Shown piece by piece: positions 5,212 through 9,286 of a stretch of DNA of 9,286 nt (position 1 is the first letter of the stretch; the number at the start of each line of letters is the position of its first letter). The stretch is from Burkholderiales bacterium (GTDB taxonomy: Bacteria > Pseudomonadota > Gammaproteobacteria > Burkholderiales > Burkholderiaceae_E). A program made the translations under genes and the position numbers. The stretch is from the NCBI GenBank assembly GCA_027489195.1, contig JAIYAG010000105.1, positions 1 through 9,286 on the forward strand. Direction: 5' to 3'. Under the pieces are notes generated by a model. That model did not search any database. It saw nothing but the letters and a program-made list of their open reading frames with translations, and had not been told where the DNA came from.

Positions 5212-6472
5212 GACACGTTCCCTTTCGCTGCGGGCGATCATAGCCTGTGCGATCGCATCGGCCGTCGGATGTGCCTCGGCGCCACCGGTCTCTCGCCCGC
5301 GTCCCGTGCCGCCCCCGAGCAGTGCCCCCGCCCCGGCCCTGCCCGGGCCGGCCGAGACCGCGCCGCAGGCCGGCCGCGGGATCGATCCCACCGCCCTGCC
5401 CGGCTGGCAGGCCGACCCGCTCGACGGCCTCGGGGCGGCGATCGTGCGCCAGTGCACGATGCGCACGCCGCCCGGGCCGTGGCCCAGGCTGTGCGCGGAG
5501 TTCGCGGCGCTGCCGCGGCCCTCGCCGGACACGATGCCGCGCGCCGAGGCGCTGCGCGGCTGGCTGGCCTCGCGCTTCGAGGCCTGGCCGCTGCGCGACG
5601 CGCGGGGCGGGAGCGAGGGTCTGGTGACCGGCTACTACGAGCCGCTGCTCACCGGCAGCCGCACGCGCGAGTCGTCCCGGCAGGCGCCGCTGTACGCACG
5701 CCCGGCCGACCTGCTCACCATCGACCTGGCCGGGGTCGAGCCGCGCCTGGCCGGGATGCGGCTGCGCGGTCGCGTGCAGGGCACCCGCGTCGTGCCGTAC
5801 CACAGCCGAGCGGACATCGAGACCGCGCAGCCGCTCGGCGGCAGCGAGCTGCTGTGGGTCGACGACCCGGTGGACGCGTTCTTCCTGGAGATCCAGGGCT
5901 CGGGCCGCGTGAAGCTGCGCGACGGCAGCGTGCTGCGCGTGGGCTACGCCGACCAGAACGGCCATCCGTACCGCGCGATCGGGCGCTCGCTGGTGGACCG
6001 CGGCGCGCTGCGCGCCGACGAGGTCAGCGCACCGACGATCCGCCGCTGGCTGCGCGATCATCCGGCGCAGGCGGCAGAGGTGATGCGCACGAATCCGAGC
6101 ATGGTGTTCTTCCGGGAGCTGCCGACGCCGCCCGCGGCGCCGCCCGGCGAGCCCGAGGCCGGGCCGCCGGGCTCGCTCGGCGTGCCGCTGACCGCACAGC
6201 GCTCGCTCGCGGTCGACCGTTCGGTGGTGCCGCTGGCCACGCTGGTCTGGATCGACACCGTGCATCCGGTCGACGGCCGCCCGCTGCAGCGCGCGATGGC
6301 CGCGCAGGACACCGGCGGCGCCATCACGGGCAGCATCCGCGCCGACTACTTCTGGGGCTTCGGCCCGGAGGCCGAGCGGGCCGCCGGCGAGATGCGCCAC
6401 AGGGGCCGGCTGTGGATGCTGTGGCCGCGCGGCGAAGCGCCGCCCGCGCCTACGCCGGCCCCGGCCCGGTGA
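5210..6472 (+). CDS. mltA: Membrane-bound lytic murein transglycosylase A
   Basis: A 420-residue outer-membrane lipoprotein that cleaves the MurNAc-GlcNAc bond of peptidoglycan to form 1,6-anhydro ends. A signal peptide (M-T-R-S-L-S-L-R then a hydrophobic stretch) ends in A-V-G-C21, a lipobox with Ala rather than the usual Leu at -3. A Pro-rich linker precedes the MltA domain, which includes V-T-G-Y-Y-E-P-L-L and F-F-L-E-I-Q-G-S-G-R. The C-terminal 3D-type block Q-D367-T-G-G-A-I to R-A-D379-Y-F-W-G carries the conserved aspartates; the catalytic Asp of MltA enzymes is in this block. A Pro/Gly/Ala-rich stretch follows F-F-R-E-L-P. The ATG at 5210 is the only start before the signal peptide, because TAG at 5198 closes the frame upstream. 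Its ribosome binding site is weak (AGG, 12 bases away). The 3' end overlaps the hydratase gene by 23 bases. Confidence 0.95.
   Translation: MTRSLSLRAIIACAIASAVGCASAPPVSRPRPVPPPSSAPAPALPGPAETAPQAGRGIDPTALPGWQADPLDGLGAAIVRQCTMRTPPGPWPRLCAEFAALPRPSPDTMPRAEALRGWLASRFEAWPLRDARGGSEGLVTGYYEPLLTGSRTRESSRQAPLYARPADLLTIDLAGVEPRLAGMRLRGRVQGTRVVPYHSRADIETAQPLGGSELLWVDDPVDAFFLEIQGSGRVKLRDGSVLRVGYADQNGHPYRAIGRSLVDRGALRADEVSAPTIRRWLRDHPAQAAEVMRTNPSMVFFRELPTPPAAPPGEPEAGPPGSLGVPLTAQRSLAVDRSVVPLATLVWIDTVHPVDGRPLQRAMAAQDTGGAITGSIRADYFWGFGPEAERAAGEMRHRGRLWMLWPRGEAPPAPTPAPAR
5237..5242 (-). promoter_or_regulatory. Candidate -10 for the 27-residue membrane protein gene
   Basis: TATGAT on the minus strand, five of six matches to TATAAT, 25 bases before the ATG at 5211 with a good Shine-Dalgarno sequence between. 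On the plus strand it forces a rare ATA isoleucine codon in the mltA signal peptide. The -35 region is weak. Confidence 0.35.
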
Positions 6473-7268
6473 TCGGCAGCTCGCCTGCGTTCATCCGCGC
6501 CATCAGCGCGATCGAATCGGCGTCGACCAGCAGGTCGCAGAACAGGGTGCGCTCGGCGGCGAGCCCCGCGTCGAGCCCATGCGAGGCGGCCATGCGCACC
6601 AGCCGCTTGACGTGCGAGACCGCGCGCGGATGTCGCGCGGCGAGCTCGCGCGCGAGCGCGAGCGCGGTCGGCAGCACCGGGCCGTCGACCACCTCGTCGA
6701 CCAGGCCGAGCTCGGCGGCGCGCGCCGGCGCCCAGGTGCGCCCGAGCAGCAGCGAGCGCATCGCCACGCCCGGCCCCACCAGGCGCGCGAGCCGCTGCGT
6801 GCCGCCCGCACCGGGCAGCAGGCCGATGTTCACCTCGGGCAGGCCGATCGGATAGTCGCCGGCCTGCGCCAGCCGCAGGTCGCAGGCGAGCGCGAGCTCG
6901 AAGCCGCCGCCCATCGCCACGCCGTCGATCGCGGCCACGAAGGGCAGCCGGTGCGTCTCGATCCGGCGCAGGCACAGCAGGTACGGCGACTCGGGCACCG
7001 GCCGGTCGGTCGAGAAGGCGAGACCGCGCGCGGCCAGCCGGCGGCCGCGGGCCTCCAGCGTGCGCACGTCGTAGTGGCGCACGAAGACCCCCTGGCCGCG
7101 CCCGGTGACCACCACCGCACGCAGCGCCGCATCGGCGTCGATCGCGTCGAGCGCGGCGGCGAGCTCGCGCTCGCTCGCATCGTCGAGGCAGCCGCCCGCG
7201 TCGTTCAACATCGTCACGACCGCGATATGCTCGCCGTCCCGCTCCAGCCTCACCCGTTCGCCATGCAT
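6450..7268 (-). CDS. Enoyl-CoA hydratase/isomerase (crotonase) family protein
   Basis: A 272-residue crotonase-fold protein. The core signature A-I-D-G-V-A-M-G-G-G-F-E (114-124) gives one oxyanion-hole loop. Glu124 and Glu145 (L-P-E-V-N-I-G-L-L-P-G-A-G-G-T-Q-R-L) sit where the two catalytic glutamates of enoyl-CoA hydratase lie, so hydratase chemistry is possible. The first oxyanion-hole loop, normally F-(S/A)-A-G-x-D, reads V-F-V-R-H-Y-D-V (61-68) and lacks the usual Ala-Gly, so substrate or reaction may differ. The start at 7268 is supported by GGGAG and AGGGG upstream and by the family-like N-terminus. The upstream open frame overlaps the divergent gene and is rejected. It shares an ATGCAT start with the nitronate-monooxygenase-like gene, and its stop lies inside the end of mltA. 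Confidence 0.92.
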   Translation of the reverse strand: MHGERVRLERDGEHIAVVTMLNDAGGCLDDASERELAAALDAIDADAALRAVVVTGRGQGVFVRHYDVRTLEARGRRLAARGLAFSTDRPVPESPYLLCLRRIETHRLPFVAAIDGVAMGGGFELALACDLRLAQAGDYPIGLPEVNIGLLPGAGGTQRLARLVGPGVAMRSLLLGRTWAPARAAELGLVDEVVDGPVLPTALALARELAARHPRAVSHVKRLVRMAASHGLDAGLAAERTLFCDLLVDADSIALMARMNAGELPITGPGPA

Positions 7269-8168
7269 CCCCTGCTCTCCCGTCTGAAGGTGCCACTGGT
7301 CGCGGCCCCGATGTTCCGTGTGTCCTCGCCCGAGCTGGTGGTCGCCGCGGCAAGCGCCGGCATCATCGGCGCATTCCCGACGCTCAATGCGCGCGAGCCC
7401 GACGGCCTCGACGCCTGGCTCGAACGCATCCTGCGCGACTGCGCGGGCGCCCCGGGCCTGCCCGCGGCGAACCTGATTCTGCACAAGTCCAACCCGCGGC
7501 GCGACGCCGACCTCGCGGCGGTGCTGCGCCACCGCGTGCCGGTGGTGATCGCCTCGGTGGGCGCACCCGACGAGGTGGTCGGCCCGGTGCATGCCTACGG
7601 CGGGCTGGTGCTCGCCGACGTCGCGACCGTGCGCCATGCGCGCCGCGCGGTCCAGGCCGGCGTCGACGGGCTGGTGCTGCTGACGGCGGGGGCCGGCGGC
7701 AACACCGGCTGGCTCAATCCCTTCGTGTTCGTCGCCGAGGTGAGGCGCTTCTTCGACGGGCTGCTCGCGGTCGCCGGCGGCCTGACCGAGGGCCGTCAGC
7801 TGCACGCGCTGCAGGTCGCGGGCGCGGACCTGGGCTACGTCGGCACGCCCTTCATCGCGACCCACGAGAGCCTGGCGGATGCCGCCTACCGCGAAGGCGT
7901 GGTCGCGGCCGGCGCCGACGACATCGTCGTCACCGACGCCGTCACCGGGATCCCGGCGAGCTTCGTGCGGGGCCGGCTGCGCGAGCTGGGCGTGCTGGAC
8001 GAGCGCGACCGGCCGGCGGCCCGCCCTTCGGTCGAGGTGAGCGGCTGGGGCGGCGGGGCATGGAGCGCCGGCCAGGGATCGGGCGGGGTGCCGGACGTCT
8101 GCGGCGTGGCCGAGCGCGTGGCGCGCTTCCGGGCGCAGTTCGAGGCGAGTCGCGCGGGCCGGCCGTAG
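7263..8168 (+). CDS. Nitronate monooxygenase (2-nitropropane dioxygenase) family flavoprotein
   Basis: A 301-residue FMN-binding TIM-barrel protein. The N-terminus V-P-L-V-A-A-P-M-F with S-A-G-I-I-G-A-F (32-38) is typical of the family. A-D-V-A-T-V-R-H-A and G-V-D-G-L-V-L-L (133-140) follow, then A-G-A-G-G-N-T-G (142-149), then V-A-G-G-L-T-E-G and Y-V-G-T-P-F-I-A-T-H-E-S, the phosphate-binding end of the barrel. In characterised nitronate monooxygenases the G-G-H-x-G motif supplies the catalytic His; here Asn147 is at that place, so nitronate oxidation is doubtful. The last 50 residues are Gly/Ala-rich and less conserved. There is no clear ribosome binding site before 7263, but family alignment supports this Met. 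It is divergent from the hydratase gene and converges on dsbC. Related genes often sit beside acyl-CoA enzymes, so a joint pathway is plausible but unproven. Confidence 0.9.
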   Translation: MHPLLSRLKVPLVAAPMFRVSSPELVVAAASAGIIGAFPTLNAREPDGLDAWLERILRDCAGAPGLPAANLILHKSNPRRDADLAAVLRHRVPVVIASVGAPDEVVGPVHAYGGLVLADVATVRHARRAVQAGVDGLVLLTAGAGGNTGWLNPFVFVAEVRRFFDGLLAVAGGLTEGRQLHALQVAGADLGYVGTPFIATHESLADAAYREGVVAAGADDIVVTDAVTGIPASFVRGRLRELGVLDERDRPAARPSVEVSGWGGGAWSAGQGSGGVPDVCGVAERVARFRAQFEASRAGRP

Positions 8169-8174
8169 CCGGCC
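8157..8174. terminator. Hairpin between convergent flavoprotein gene and dsbC
   Basis: GGCCGGC (8157-8163) is fully complementary to GCCGGCC (8168-8174) with a four-base loop; the flavoprotein gene stop (TAG, 8166-8168) spans the loop and second arm. It lies 19 bases past the dsbC stop on the other strand. There is no T-run, so it is only a candidate bidirectional terminator. Confidence 0.3.
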
Positions 8175-8193
8175 GGGCACCGCGGCGGGCCGC

Positions 8194-8991
8194 TCAGGAC
8201 GGCTTCGAGTTCTCGTCGATCATCTTGTTGAGGCGGGCGGCGGGCACGCCCCCGGGCAGGCGCTTGCCGTTCATGAAGAACAGCGTCGGCGTGCCGGTGA
8301 TCTTGAGCTTGCGGCCGAGTTCGGCGACCTTCTCGACGGGGTTGTCGCAGGTGCCCTTGTTCTCCGGCACCTTGCCCTGGAGCATCAGCTCGTTCCAGGC
8401 CTTGGCGCGGTCGGACGCACACCAGGCCTGCGCGGCCTTGGTCTTGGAGTCGGCCGCGAGGATCGGCAGCGTGAAGGTGTAGATCGTCACGTCCGGCACG
8501 GCGAGCAGGTCGCGCCGCAGGGTGCGGCAATGGCCGCAGTTCGGGTCCTCGAAGACCGCGACCTGGCGCGTGCCCTTGCCGTTGACCTGCTTGATCGCAT
8601 AGGCGAGCGGCAGGTCCTTGAAGTTGACCGCCGTGATCTCCTCGACCCGCTCCTGGGTCAGGTTCTTGTTCGACTTCAGGTCGATCAGCTGGCCCTCGAC
8701 GAAGCCGTGCTGGCCCTTCTCGTCGACGTAGATCAGGTCGGTGCCGATCTGAACTTCCCAGATGCCGGCGACCGGGGAGCGACGCACCGCGTCGACCTTG
8801 AAGCGGCCCTGCAGCCAGGACTCGACGCTGGTGCGCACGACGGCGGCCGGATCACCGGCGGGTGCGGCGGCCGCGGCCGGCGCAGAGGGGGCGCTCTGCG
8901 CCGAAGCCAGGGCGGGGGCGCCTGCCACGATCACGGCCGCGAAGGCGGCCGTGGCAACGCGACGCAGGCGCGTCGAAAGGGTCGGATGCAT
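8194..8991 (-). CDS. dsbC: Thiol:disulfide interchange protein (disulfide isomerase) DsbC
   Basis: A 265-residue periplasmic DsbC. It corrects wrong disulfides in exported proteins and is normally kept reduced by DsbD. A signal peptide (R-L-R-R then an Ala-rich core) ends at A-S-A31/Q for signal peptidase I. A low-complexity Ala/Pro stretch follows (to about 48), then the N-terminal dimerisation domain. The thioredoxin fold has active site C152-G-H-C155 and cis-proline G-T-P235-T. Cys191 and Cys215 match the second, structural disulfide of DsbC. The ATG at 8991 is preferred because it directly begins a signal peptide and follows AGGA. An ATG at 9051 in frame would add 20 residues and overlaps the upstream gene stop as ATGA. 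The order UbiH-type gene then dsbC suggests co-transcription. Confidence 0.95.
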   Translation of the reverse strand: MHPTLSTRLRRVATAAFAAVIVAGAPALASAQSAPSAPAAAAAPAGDPAAVVRTSVESWLQGRFKVDAVRRSPVAGIWEVQIGTDLIYVDEKGQHGFVEGQLIDLKSNKNLTQERVEEITAVNFKDLPLAYAIKQVNGKGTRQVAVFEDPNCGHCRTLRRDLLAVPDVTIYTFTLPILAADSKTKAAQAWCASDRAKAWNELMLQGKVPENKGTCDNPVEKVAELGRKLKITGTPTLFFMNGKRLPGGVPAARLNKMIDENSKPS

Positions 8992-9047
8992 GGAAAATCC
9001 TAGTGCGGGACGGGCGCGCGCGGCGCGTCCCTCTGTTGTGGCGGCGG

Positions 9048-9286
9048 TCATCGCGCAGCCTGCGCGATCATCCGGCGCCGGATCCAGTCGGACCTTGCCA
9101 CGGCGCGCCAGCCGAGGTCGCGCAGTCCGACGAGCGGGGCGGGCAACGGCCCGAACGCGCGCTTGATGCCGTCGGTGGCGTCCTGCATCAGCGACACCGC
9201 CTCGCGGCGCGCGCGCTCGTAGCGCCGCCAGAGCAGCGGGTCGCCCAGCTCGCGGTAGGGCTCGCGCCCGCGCAGCACGTCGAGCA
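9048..9286 (-). CDS. UbiH/COQ6-family FAD-dependent hydroxylase, C-terminal part
   Basis: The C-terminal 79 or so codons of a gene that enters from beyond the window end; only its stop is inside. The visible part reads L-L-W-R-R-Y-E-R-A-R-R followed by D-A-T-D-G-I-K-R-A-F and L-R-D-L-G-W-R. This is the end typical of UbiH/UbiF/VisC/COQ6 flavoprotein monooxygenases, which hydroxylate the ring in ubiquinone synthesis. The N-terminal FAD-binding motifs lie outside the window, so the exact member (UbiH, UbiF, UbiI or another) cannot be told. The stop overlaps an ATG of the dsbC frame (9048-9051), suggesting an operon with dsbC. The GTG at 9278 is internal, not a start. Confidence 0.75.
   Translation of the reverse strand, partial: LDVLRGREPYRELGDPLLWRRYERARREAVSLMQDATDGIKRAFGPLPAPLVGLRDLGWRAVARSDWIRRRMIAQAAR

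Noticed and set aside
5102..6400. Long minus-strand frame opposite mltA
   Set aside because: Low-complexity Arg/Ala/His composition and no recognisable domain; mltA is clear on the other strand.
6579..7262. Upstream extension of the flavoprotein gene
   Set aside because: It runs opposite the crotonase gene; family similarity starts at the Met at 7263.
7269..8180. Upstream extension of the crotonase frame
   Set aside because: It runs opposite the flavoprotein gene with no crotonase similarity.
8530..9166. Plus-strand frames opposite dsbC
   Set aside because: Shadows of dsbC; no start signals or domain features.

Overview
The window is very GC-rich DNA with strong G/C preference at third codon positions. 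Its gene order (rpe-gph-trpE; apaG next to mltA; a UbiH-type hydroxylase followed by dsbC) is the kind seen in Betaproteobacteria, most likely Burkholderiales. This is judged from protein families and order only, with no database search. It looks like ordinary chromosome: no rRNA, tRNA, CRISPR, insertion sequence or phage gene was seen.

Layout. 1-1500 (plus strand): three small genes. They are a cysteine-rich lipoprotein with an inhibitor-cystine-knot-like cysteine pattern (22-261), an unrecognised 86-residue protein (461-721) and a CAP/SCP-domain lipoprotein (891-1496). 1525-4628 (minus strand): rpe (229 aa), gph (230 aa, ATGA overlap with rpe) and, after a 204-bp gap, trpE (506 aa). The gap holds a candidate tryptophan attenuator: a 22-codon leader ORF with two Trp codons, followed by hairpins that can pair in alternative ways. 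A possible extended -10 promoter lies in the 3' end of gph. 4629-4689: the rpe/apaG divergent promoter region. 4690-6472 (plus): apaG (GTG start) and mltA, with a 27-residue membrane peptide gene between them on the minus strand whose start codon overlaps that of mltA. 6450-8168: an enoyl-CoA hydratase-family gene (minus) and a nitronate-monooxygenase-family gene (plus), which start head to head on one shared ATGCAT. 8194-9286 (minus): dsbC and the C-terminal end of a UbiH/COQ6-family hydroxylase cut by the window edge.

How the genes fit together. rpe, gph and trpE link sugar-phosphate metabolism, 2-phosphoglycolate salvage and the first step of tryptophan synthesis. trpE ends facing the CAP gene, so trpG, trpD and trpC do not follow it here. 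MltA (peptidoglycan cleavage), the CAP lipoprotein, the knottin-like lipoprotein and DsbC all act in the envelope. DsbC is the kind of isomerase that cystine-rich exported proteins may need, but a specific link is inference. The divergent hydratase/flavoenzyme pair both lack a usual active-site feature of their families, so their exact reactions are uncertain.

The points most worth following up are the trpE leader, the cystine-knot-like lipoprotein, the tiny membrane protein gene overlapping the mltA start, and the shared-start-codon flavoenzyme/hydratase pair.
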